Of a stretch of DNA of 64,000 nucleotides, positions 58,052 to 64,000 are shown one piece after another. A program made the position numbers and the translations under genes. Source of the DNA: G963666935 sp963666935 (GTDB taxonomy: Bacteria; Bacillota; Clostridia; Christensenellales; CAG-138). The notes beneath the pieces are model-generated. The model did not search any database. It was given only the letters and a program-made list of their open reading frames with translations, and was not told the DNA's origin. Position 1 is the first letter of the stretch. Each line of letters starts with the position of its first letter. Location: assembly GCA_963666935.1 (NCBI GenBank), contig OY762936.1:868001-932000 (forward strand). The letters run 5' to 3'.

Positions 58052-59689
58052 TTACATCTCCTCATTTTCGGCCGCCATGATTTTTGGAACTACCTGCTTT
58101 TTCCGCGAAAGCACACCGGGCAAAAAAACGCAGTTTGTATCCGGGTCCAGTGAGAAAGCCTTGATGACAATATCTTTCCGATCACCCGCAAAAAGTACGT
58201 CTGAACCATTCCGATAAAGGTCGGTAATCAGCAAAAGCATCAGCGCAAAGCCGTTTTTGGCGCAATAGGATTGAAGCCTTTCCATGAGCGCTTCTTTGAT
58301 ATCTGCAAGGCTTTCAGAGTTCACGGAATACACCTGTGCCATACCCACTTTATATTTGCCTATGTCGTATTCCTTCAAATCGCCATTGAGGATCTCGTCT
58401 ACTGTTTTGCCACTTAAATTGGAACCTGCGTTAAAGAGCTTCAGGGCATAATCGTTGATATCGATATCCGCGATTTGCGCGAGCGCTTGCGCCGCATCTC
58501 GGTCCTCGGGGGTGGCGGTGGGGGACGCGAAGTTAAGCGTGTCGGATATGATGGCGGAGAGCAAAAGCCCGGCGATTTGGGGCGACAAAAGCTCCTTTTC
58601 CGCTAGATACAGCTTGGCGATGATGGTGGACGTGCTTCCCACGGGTTCGTTTCGCACGAGGATCGGCGCGGAGGTCTGAAGGTCTCCCAGCCGATGGTGA
58701 TCGATGATCTCAATGATCTGCGCGTCTTCTATGCCGGGCGCGGTCTGACTTTTTTCGTTGTGATCCAGAAGCACCGCCTGCTTTTGTTGTTTGGAGATCA
58801 TATGGTAGCGCGACACCATGCCGATGACATTCATATTTTCATCGATCACGGGATAGTTTCGATATCTTGATTTAAGCATCTTCTCCCGAACGTCGTCGAT
58901 AAAATCGTCGATACCCACGCTTACGAGGTTCTTGTTGGTCATCACATATCGCACGGGCACGCTTTGATGGATCATACGGGCTGTGGAGAACGTATCATGG
59001 GGCGTGGTTAAAATGATGCAGCCGCAGTTTTTGGCGGCGTCCAACGCCTGCTTGCCCGGGAAAATGTTGCAGGTGGCAATGATTACGTTGGCGCCGTTGT
59101 GAATGGCCTCAATGATGCTTTCCTCCCGATTGCCGGCGATGACGATGTCGCCCTTTTTCACGAAATCCTTTAGCCGGTCTTTTTCTAAGGCCACCACCAG
59201 TACCCTGCCGGTGGGATCAAAATCCTCCTCTCGCCCGCAGACGAGAGTGCCGGTCAGCGTTTCTTTTATGTTTTTTATGGTAGTGTTGCTTTTCTTTAAA
59301 ATTTGTTCATCCCAAACGTCCATATAGGCGCCGGTGATATCTGAAAGCGTGACAATTCCCATAAGCGCCTGCCCGTCCTCCGCCACCGTTAGCGCCTTGC
59401 GCTTGTTTTCGTGCATCGTTAGCCAAGCCATGCGCAGCGACGCGTCGGGACGGATGCTGATGGGGCTATCGATCTCCAAGTCGGAAACCTGCGTTTTAAT
59501 GGTTTTCAAAAGCTCCGGTTCTTCTACACCGAAAAATTTTAATACGAATTTCGTTTCGTTATTGAGCTCGCCCAAACGCACACCCACGGCTGGAATGCCC
59601 TTTTTTCGTTTGTATTCGGCGTAGGCGATGGTAGAGCATATTGTGTCCGTATCGGGGTTTTTATGACCGAAGATATAGATCTGGTTCAT
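58052..59689 (-). CDS. Manganese-dependent inorganic pyrophosphatase with CBS and DRTGG domains
   Basis: 545 residues, longer than the usual family II enzyme (about 310) because a regulatory insert divides the catalytic DHH domain. Catalytic motifs: GHKNPDTDTICS at the N-terminus, IIDHHRLGD (near 328) and SDTLNFASP. The insert (about 70-300) holds a CBS pair (NPISIRPDASL-type SPISIRPDASLRMAW and SRYRNYPVIDENMNVIG) around a DRTGG domain. CBS-pyrophosphatases of Clostridia are controlled by adenine nucleotides binding the CBS domains. It hydrolyses pyrophosphate from biosynthesis. Transcribed alone from a good promoter at 59755-59727. Confidence 0.92.
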   Translation of the reverse strand: MNQIYIFGHKNPDTDTICSTIAYAEYKRKKGIPAVGVRLGELNNETKFVLKFFGVEEPELLKTIKTQVSDLEIDSPISIRPDASLRMAWLTMHENKRKALTVAEDGQALMGIVTLSDITGAYMDVWDEQILKKSNTTIKNIKETLTGTLVCGREEDFDPTGRVLVVALEKDRLKDFVKKGDIVIAGNREESIIEAIHNGANVIIATCNIFPGKQALDAAKNCGCIILTTPHDTFSTARMIHQSVPVRYVMTNKNLVSVGIDDFIDDVREKMLKSRYRNYPVIDENMNVIGMVSRYHMISKQQKQAVLLDHNEKSQTAPGIEDAQIIEIIDHHRLGDLQTSAPILVRNEPVGSTSTIIAKLYLAEKELLSPQIAGLLLSAIISDTLNFASPTATPEDRDAAQALAQIADIDINDYALKLFNAGSNLSGKTVDEILNGDLKEYDIGKYKVGMAQVYSVNSESLADIKEALMERLQSYCAKNGFALMLLLITDLYRNGSDVLFAGDRKDIVIKAFSLDPDTNCVFLPGVLSRKKQVVPKIMAAENEEM

Positions 59690-59726
59690 ACATTATAGGC
59701 CATACCTTTCCGTATCAGTATGTTTT

Positions 59727-59755
59727 ATTATAGCATTCCGGCCGCACATTTTCAA
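59727..59755 (-). promoter_or_regulatory. Promoter of the pyrophosphatase gene
   Basis: Minus strand: TTGAAA (59755-59750), 17 bases, TATAAT (59732-59727) with the extended TGC. Confidence 0.8.
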
Positions 59756-59798
59756 ACCAATGCCCCTTGAAATGTACGTTCCAAAAGGCGGCACGGCA

Positions 59799-59827
59799 TT
59801 GCTCCAAGCCGGGGAACGTGCTATACT
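59799..59827 (+). promoter_or_regulatory. Promoter of the nitroreductase gene
   Basis: TTGCTC (59799-59804), 17 bases, TATACT (59822-59827) preceded by TGC. The start codon lies 29 bases downstream. Confidence 0.65.
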
Positions 59828-59855
59828 CATTTTAGGTTCACCGGGAGGTACGAGT

Positions 59856-60383
59856 ATGCACAACGAAGTATTGGAAGCGATCAAGCAGAGGCGTAGCATT
59901 CGCCACTACAAGCCGGAGCAGATTACGGGCGAGGAACTTTATGCGGTGTTGGATGCGGGCACGTACGCGCCCACCGGCAAGAATCTGCAGGATTCCATTA
60001 TTGTTGTAATTCAGGATAAAGAAGCCATCGCGGATATTTCCCGCATGAATGCTATCGTCTTTGGGAAACCCGGCACCGATCCGTTTTTTGGCGCGCCCAC
60101 TGTACTGTTGGTCATGGGCGTAAAGGATAACCCCAACCACGTGAAGGATGCCAGCTGTATCATGAGCAACCTCATGCTCGCCGCCTACGCTGTAGGCCTC
60201 GGTTCCTGCTGGGTCAACCGGGCAAAGCAGGTGTTTGAGAGCGAAGAGGGCAAGGTCTACCTGCGCAAGTGGGGGATTGACGAAAATAAATATGAGGGCG
60301 TGGGACATTGCGTTTTGGGTTATCCGTCCCGTCCGCACCCCAAGGCATTGCCCCGCAACGAGGGCTATATCGTTCGGGTTTGA
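59856..60383 (+). CDS. Nitroreductase family flavoprotein
   Basis: 175 residues from ATG at 59856 with GGGAGG 7 bases upstream; longer frames extend through the promoter and are unlikely. FMN-binding motifs are IKQRRSIRHYKPEQI at the N-terminus, TYAPTGKNLQDSI with the flavin contacts, and the C-terminal GLGSCWVNRAKQVFE and VLGYPSRPHPKALPR blocks. These enzymes reduce nitro compounds, quinones or flavins with NAD(P)H, or act in other flavin chemistry; the natural substrate cannot be told. A small Smr-domain gene follows after 7 bases. Confidence 0.88.
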   Translation: MHNEVLEAIKQRRSIRHYKPEQITGEELYAVLDAGTYAPTGKNLQDSIIVVIQDKEAIADISRMNAIVFGKPGTDPFFGAPTVLLVMGVKDNPNHVKDASCIMSNLMLAAYAVGLGSCWVNRAKQVFESEEGKVYLRKWGIDENKYEGVGHCVLGYPSRPHPKALPRNEGYIVRV

Positions 60384-60390
60384 GGAAATT

Positions 60391-60639
60391 GTGGGATACG
60401 GCATTTTGGAAGTAGACCTGCACGGCATGAACGAGTGGCAGGCAAGGGTGGCCGTCGACGGTGTGCTCAGGCGGGCCAAAGGGGAAACTTACCGCATTCG
60501 GGTCATTCATGGTTACCATCATGATACCGTGTTGCGGGACATGGTATGGTATACGTATGCAAAACATCCCAAGGTGTTGCGTCTGGAAAAGGGCTCCAAT
60601 CCCGGCCAGACAGATCTTGTACTAAGAGAATTGTATTAA
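60391..60639 (+). CDS. Smr domain protein
   Basis: 82 residues with GTG start at 60391 (GAGGAAA just upstream; the start is uncertain by a few codons). The Smr core is visible: LEVDLHGMNEWQARVAVDGV (the LDLHG motif), IRVIHGYHHDTVLRDMV (the TGxG-like loop appears as HGYH here) and a Gly-rich end. Stand-alone Smr proteins are nucleic-acid nicking or binding proteins related to the MutS2 C-terminus. The gene is coupled to the nitroreductase gene and ends at a terminator. The activity here is unproven. Confidence 0.72.
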   Translation: MGYGILEVDLHGMNEWQARVAVDGVLRRAKGETYRIRVIHGYHHDTVLRDMVWYTYAKHPKVLRLEKGSNPGQTDLVLRELY

Positions 60640-60642
60640 AAC

Positions 60643-60666
60643 AGCGGCACATCGTGCCGCTTTTTA
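60643..60666 (+). terminator. Terminator after the Smr gene
   Basis: AGCGGCAC-ATC-GTGCCGCT followed by TTTT, 4 bases after the stop codon. Confidence 0.9.
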
Positions 60667-60692
60667 ATTAGCTAAAATTGACAAATGTACAT

Positions 60693-61091
60693 TCAATCGT
60701 GTGCTTTCTTATTATCCGTAATTTGTTTTTGCAGTTTTCGGGTCAATTTTTCAAATACCAGGCGGTAGCTTTCGTCGATCATGCTTTGCATCCGCTCCTG
60801 AGGCAAATTACCGCCTAAATCCACCGAGTTCCAGGTTCGCTTGTCGCTGTAAAAGCCCGGCATTACCTCAGGATGTTCTCCCCGCAGTAGCTCGGCCAGC
60901 AGGGGATCGCACTTAAGGTTGATGAGGTCTTTCTCTGCATAGGTGGGATCATATTTACTGGAAGGGTGCATGATGGCGGCAAACATCCTGCCGCCTACCA
61001 TGTAGCGCAGCCAGTCCCATTCCGGCTTATAATCCTTGATTGCGCCCGGCTTTGCGAGCAGGTATTCGTCCAGCCACGGATATTTTCCCAT
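60693..61091 (-). CDS. MmcQ/YjbR family protein
   Basis: 132 residues. YjbR landmarks are YPWLDEYLLAKPGAIKDYKPEW near the N-terminus, a central MFAAIM...KYDPTYAEKDLINLKCDP, the PGFYSDKRTWNSVDLGG block (usual pattern PAYHMNKxHWxTV), and a helical C-terminal tail. The family has a CyaY-like fold and is described as DNA-binding, but its role is poorly known. The stop lies 26 bases from the Smr terminator. The adjacent S24 repressor gene is upstream on the same strand, 17 bases away, so the two are likely one operon. Confidence 0.82.
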   Translation of the reverse strand: MGKYPWLDEYLLAKPGAIKDYKPEWDWLRYMVGGRMFAAIMHPSSKYDPTYAEKDLINLKCDPLLAELLRGEHPEVMPGFYSDKRTWNSVDLGGNLPQERMQSMIDESYRLVFEKLTRKLQKQITDNKKAHD

Positions 61092-61108
61092 CGTTATTTC
61101 TCCTTATT

Positions 61109-61738
61109 TTACAGCCCGCGGATCCGCACTTCGGTGACCCGGCCAATGATTTCCACGTCCCCGCTGGAGACGATGAGAGGCTCATATTTTGGATTAGAGG
61201 GGATGAGGACAAGGTGATTCTGCATCCATTTTACTTTACGCAGCAGGACTTCGTCTCCCAGCCGAACCACGCCGATCTGGCTGTTTTCCACCCGGGGCTG
61301 CATCCGTACCAGCACCAGCGCGCCTTCCGGGATAAACTCGCCGGTCATGCAGTCACCCTCCACTTCCATATAGAAGTATTCGCCCGTGGTCACTTCGCTG
61401 GCGGGCAGGGGGATGTATTCACTGATGTTCTCGTCGGCCAGTATGGGCAGTCCGGCATGGACCCGCCCCACCAGAGGAACGCCGACGGCCTGCTCAATGG
61501 GGATGAATCGATCCGATAGGGAGAGGTTGCTTTTAAATAGAGGCATCACGCTTTCCCGCCCCAGCAGATAATCCGCCGAAACGCGGAAATAATCACAAAG
61601 CGTTAGGAGCGCCTCCGGCGGAATTGCCACACGCCCTGTCTCATATTTGCAGATGGCGGCTTTTTGCACGTTCAGCATCTGCCCCATATCCTCTTGGGTA
61701 AGGCGATGCTGCTTTCGAAGTTCCCGCAAGCGGTTCAT
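61109..61738 (-). CDS. XRE/S24-type repressor (LexA/CI-like) with altered catalytic dyad
   Basis: 209 residues from ATG at 61738 (GGAGGAG 7 bases upstream). An XRE helix-turn-helix occupies 1-65 (LTQEDMGQMLNVQKAAICKYE). A LexA-like C-terminal domain starts with VGRVHAG, keeping an Ala-Gly cleavage site. The catalytic Ser of the usual EGDSM motif is Cys (EGDCM, codon TGC), and where the catalytic Lys is expected (LKRV) the order is LRKV. Autocleavage as in LexA or CI is therefore doubtful. The next promoter (61835) carries an AGTATC/GATACT site, and GATAC also occurs in this gene's own promoter, so it may regulate both itself and the divergent small gene. A YjbR gene follows. Confidence 0.85.
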   Translation of the reverse strand: MNRLRELRKQHRLTQEDMGQMLNVQKAAICKYETGRVAIPPEALLTLCDYFRVSADYLLGRESVMPLFKSNLSLSDRFIPIEQAVGVPLVGRVHAGLPILADENISEYIPLPASEVTTGEYFYMEVEGDCMTGEFIPEGALVLVRMQPRVENSQIGVVRLGDEVLLRKVKWMQNHLVLIPSNPKYEPLIVSSGDVEIIGRVTEVRIRGL

Positions 61739-61770
61739 GGGCAAGCTCCTCCTATATATTTTCTTTTTTT

Positions 61771-61799
61771 ATTGTATCTCAAAAAGAAATAATGCGCAA
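61771..61799 (-). promoter_or_regulatory. Promoter of the S24 repressor gene
   Basis: Minus strand: TTGCGC (61799-61794), 17 bases, TACAAT (61776-61771). A GATAC half-site overlaps the -10 box. Confidence 0.6.
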
Positions 61800-61834
61800 G
61801 ATTGAAAAAGTCCATATCAGTACCAAAACAGGGA

Positions 61835-61863
61835 TTGACAGTATCCAAATAAGATACTATAAT
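61835..61863 (+). promoter_or_regulatory. Perfect promoter with inverted-repeat operator for the small membrane protein
   Basis: TTGACA (61835-61840), 17 bases, TATAAT (61858-61863). AGTATC-N7-GATACT (61840-61858) fills the spacer and touches both boxes. A repressor bound there would shut the promoter completely; the adjacent S24 repressor is the obvious candidate. Confidence 0.75.
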
Positions 61864-61949
61864 CATAATACGACATAAGCACAGAAATAAAAGTCGGAAT
61901 AGGAAATAAATATTTCCTAAACAGATATTGCTGAGTACGGAGGTTTATG

Positions 61950-62123
61950 ATGAATTACTTTGGTTTGTTCTTTTCGTTTATGATTCCGGGAATCGTCATG
62001 GGAATTATGGCCACAGTGGTGATGATGGAGTCCACGCAGCGCAAAAAGAATCGGTCGCGGCGGGAAAGCATGCCTGCCCAACACGTGTCCGGGCGGAAGC
62101 TGTACGTACATTCCATGCAGTAG
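61950..62123 (+). CDS. Small single-span membrane protein under an operator-controlled promoter
   Basis: 57 residues, too short for most gene callers. ATG at 61950 is 6 bases after GGAGG; an ATG at 61947 is also possible. The first 25 residues form one transmembrane helix (FGLFFSFMIPGIVMGIMATV), followed by a strongly basic tail (QRKKNRSRRES) that should lie in the cytosol. No family recognised. It is the only gene driven by the consensus, operator-bearing promoter next to the S24 repressor and ends at its own terminator. The layout recalls repressor-controlled small membrane proteins of stress responses, but function is unknown. Confidence 0.65.
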   Translation: MNYFGLFFSFMIPGIVMGIMATVVMMESTQRKKNRSRRESMPAQHVSGRKLYVHSMQ

Positions 62124-62195
62124 TTTTCCTTGAAATGGAAATATAAGCAATGGTTTATCCCCGAAAGGATAAAGATAAAACTGAATAAGCGCCAC

Positions 62196-62228
62196 GCAAA
62201 AGGCACCGTTTCTTGCGGTGCTTTTTGC
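62196..62228 (+). terminator. Terminator of the small membrane protein gene
   Basis: GCAAAAGGCACCG / CGGTGCTTTTTGC around TTTCTTG, 72 bases after the stop; T-rich right arm. Confidence 0.75.
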
Positions 62229-62257
62229 TTGTACTGGCACGGGGATTGGGATATAAT
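62229..62257 (+). promoter_or_regulatory. Promoter of the beta-propeller protein gene
   Basis: TTGTAC (62229-62234), 17 bases, TATAAT (62252-62257). It overlaps the right arm of the preceding terminator. Confidence 0.7.
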
Positions 62258-62289
62258 CAAAAGGAAACAAAAGCATAAGAGGCGGAGAG

Positions 62290-64000
62290 ATGACAAAAAG
62301 ACGGTACAGAAGAAGGAAAACATCCCACAGAAACGCGATTCCGGTTATGGTATTGATTGTGCTGTTGGCGGCGGTTGTCCTTCTGGCAATTCTGGTATTT
62401 GGCAATTCTGGGGCTGAAGGGACGGGCGAGAAATCCTCTTTCTTCAGTCGGCTGTTCGGAAAGGAAAAGACCGAGGGAACGGATTCCGGAAAGACTGGGC
62501 TCCTTGACAATCTGTTTGGCAAGGAAACGCCTACGCCGGAGCCTACACTAACCCCGGTGCCGACGATGACCCCGGTGCCGGAGTTTAATCCCAAAAGTGT
62601 AGAGGGTACCCGGCCGGAAGATTTCGGCATCAAAACCGATGTGGAAGTGGACGGCGCCGCTGTAACCGATTACAGCGCTCCGGAGAAGATGGACTTCCTA
62701 GAGGGAGAAAACTACACCGCCGCACAGGGTATCATTGCCTTTCGGGGCAATAACTTCCGTGACGGCGGGTCTTATGGCACAGTAAAGCTCGTGCAGAAGA
62801 AGATCAACACAGATCCGTGGACCTTCTCTGTGGGCAGCCTAAAGAAGATGTATGGCAAAGGCGCTTGGTCAGGAACCGGTTGGACGGGCCAGCCGCTGAT
62901 CGTTCAGTGGCCGGAAGCGACAAAGAAGGTCATGAATCTCCACGACAGCGCCAAGGCGAAAGCCAATCTGGTGGAAGTGATCTATGCCACTATGGATGGT
63001 CATATCTATTTTCTGGATCTTGAAACAGGACAAAAGACCCGGGATCCCATCAACCTTGGGTTCCCCTTTAAGGGCGCAGGCGCGCTGGATCCCAGGGGTT
63101 ATCCGCTGATGTATGTAGGCGCCGGAGATGACAGCCCCACTGCGGGCAGCGGCTCGGCCCATGCATTCATCATTAGCCTTATCGACGGTTCTATTCTTTA
63201 TGAGTTTGGGGCAAGTGACTCTTTTGCGCTTCGGGATTGGACGGCTTATGACAGTTCAGCCCTAGTGGATGCAGAAACGGATACTTTGATTTATCCTAGC
63301 GAAAACGGCATCGTGTACAAGATAAAGCTCAATACTCAGTACGATACGGCCGCGGGCACCATCTCTGTGAGTCCCTCGCCCGTGGTTAAATGGCGTTATA
63401 CCAGCACGCGCTCCAACAGTAAGGCCGCGGACGGCAGCACGGGATGGTGGCTGGGAATTGAGGATAGCGCCCTCATCTGGCGGAGCCATGCCATCTTCAC
63501 TGACAATGGCGGGCTGATGATGTGCCTGGATCTGGATACCCTAAAGTTGGATTGGGCGCAGGATACGCTGGACGATACTAACTGCACGCCGGTGCTGGAG
63601 TTGGAGGGTGCGGACCATCATCCTTATATTTATATTTCCACGTCCTTCCATGGCGGATGGCGCGCCAGCGTGAATTCAAAGGCTTCTATTCCCATCTGGA
63701 AGATCGATGCTGTGACGGGAGCGCGTGTCTGGACAAACAATGATTATTCCTGTCAGACCATTTCTGGCGTATCCGGCGGCGTGCAAGGGACGCTGGCGGT
63801 GGGCAAAAATGCTCTGAGCGACCTGATTTTCGTGCCGATTGCCATGACGGATGGCACTAAAGGGAAATTAGTGGCGCTGAGCAAAGCGGATGGCCACATG
63901 GTCTGGGAGTGCGATTTCGCGGGATATCCCTGGAGTTCTCCCGTGGCTATATACGATCAAAACGGCAATGGATATCTGATCCAGTGCAACCAGACTGGTT
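62290..64000 (+). CDS. Membrane-anchored PQQ-like beta-propeller protein, C-terminus beyond the window
   Basis: 570 codons are visible and the frame is still open at the end. A basic N-terminus and a signal anchor (PVMVLIVLLAAVVLLAILVF) are followed by a disordered linker ending in a Pro/Thr repeat (TPTPEPTLTPVPTMTPVP). From residue 140 on there are repeated blade-like segments with a PQQ-type rhythm: YATMDGHIYFLDLETGQK, ENGIVYKIKLNTQ, IWKIDAVTGARVW and LVALSKADGHMVWECDF. The protein is exposed outside the membrane and probably binds something structural or protein partners; no enzyme residues are evident. Such long propeller proteins in Clostridia are mostly uncharacterised. Start 62290 follows GGCGGAGAG. 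Confidence 0.75.
   Translation, partial: MTKRRYRRRKTSHRNAIPVMVLIVLLAAVVLLAILVFGNSGAEGTGEKSSFFSRLFGKEKTEGTDSGKTGLLDNLFGKETPTPEPTLTPVPTMTPVPEFNPKSVEGTRPEDFGIKTDVEVDGAAVTDYSAPEKMDFLEGENYTAAQGIIAFRGNNFRDGGSYGTVKLVQKKINTDPWTFSVGSLKKMYGKGAWSGTGWTGQPLIVQWPEATKKVMNLHDSAKAKANLVEVIYATMDGHIYFLDLETGQKTRDPINLGFPFKGAGALDPRGYPLMYVGAGDDSPTAGSGSAHAFIISLIDGSILYEFGASDSFALRDWTAYDSSALVDAETDTLIYPSENGIVYKIKLNTQYDTAAGTISVSPSPVVKWRYTSTRSNSKAADGSTGWWLGIEDSALIWRSHAIFTDNGGLMMCLDLDTLKLDWAQDTLDDTNCTPVLELEGADHHPYIYISTSFHGGWRASVNSKASIPIWKIDAVTGARVWTNNDYSCQTISGVSGGVQGTLAVGKNALSDLIFVPIAMTDGTKGKLVALSKADGHMVWECDFAGYPWSSPVAIYDQNGNGYLIQCNQTG

Noticed and set aside
61109..61738. A standard LexA SOS repressor
   Set aside because: The helix-turn-helix is of XRE type and the Ser-Lys dyad is altered, so the name lexA is not justified.

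Overview
The window looks like chromosomal DNA of an anaerobic, low-oxygen-adapted member of the Bacillota, most likely class Clostridia. The evidence is T-box leaders on two amino-acid operons, Shine-Dalgarno sites of the AGGAGG type, sigma-A promoters with 17-base spacers, a four-subunit pyruvate:ferredoxin oxidoreductase, a class 1B PyrD/PyrK pair, a PyrB/PyrI pair, a dockerin-tailed secreted protein and many TTG/GTG alternative starts. I cannot name a genus. No rRNA, CRISPR array, intact insertion sequence or prophage was seen.

Layout. 1-4.4 kb: the start of a lipoprotein gene, then a MarR regulator with a heterodimeric ABC exporter. 4.5-8.4 kb: a decayed DUF1566 fragment, a small regulator-like protein, and an ABC-2 transporter pair with a small DUF5808 protein. 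8.6-13.2 kb: an argininosuccinate-lyase-like enzyme, two proteins of unknown function (DUF6323/DUF6179-like) and purB. 13.3-16.4 kb: an AT-richer island with an AlgI/DHHW O-acetylation pair and one copy of a structured dispersed repeat. 16.4-22.4 kb: a complete pyr operon pyrC-K-D-F-E-B-I behind a leader that can fold into mutually exclusive terminator and antiterminator forms. 22.6-24.8 kb: an intact malic enzyme flanked by pseudogenes of citE-like and citF-like genes. 25.2-28.2 kb: PFOR gamma-delta-alpha-beta.

28.4-36.7 kb: a catabolic-looking region with a HAD hydrolase, a LarA-like racemase, a GntR/FadR regulator, a CoA-acylating aldehyde dehydrogenase, a divergent ADP-forming CoA ligase (beta, alpha) and a PLP sulfur-amino-acid lyase-like enzyme. 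36.9-38.4 kb: a secreted transglutaminase-like/dockerin protein, followed by a second copy of the dispersed repeat. 38.8-46.3 kb (minus strand): an Ile T-box, then ilvB-ilvN-ilvB-ilvN-ilvC-ilvD with two diverged acetohydroxyacid synthases. 46.3-47.5 kb: a DUF815 AAA ATPase. 47.6-52.3 kb: a Leu T-box, then leuA-C-D-B. 52.6-64 kb: a holin-like protein, tRNA-Lys and tRNA-Gly, DegV, HflK/HflC, a two-component system, a CBS/DRTGG pyrophosphatase, a nitroreductase, Smr and YjbR proteins, an S24 repressor with altered catalytic residues facing a tiny membrane protein, and a truncated beta-propeller protein.

Together the genes cover pyrimidine and branched-chain amino-acid synthesis, both apparently controlled by transcription attenuation, and pyruvate-centred fermentation: malate to pyruvate, pyruvate to acetyl-CoA, and acyl-CoA to acid plus ATP. 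The best candidates for undescribed biology are the pyr leader RNA without a recognisable PyrR site, the dispersed structured repeat, the aldehyde dehydrogenase/CoA ligase cassette of unknown substrate, the specialised acetohydroxyacid synthase pair, and the S24 repressor/small membrane protein pair.
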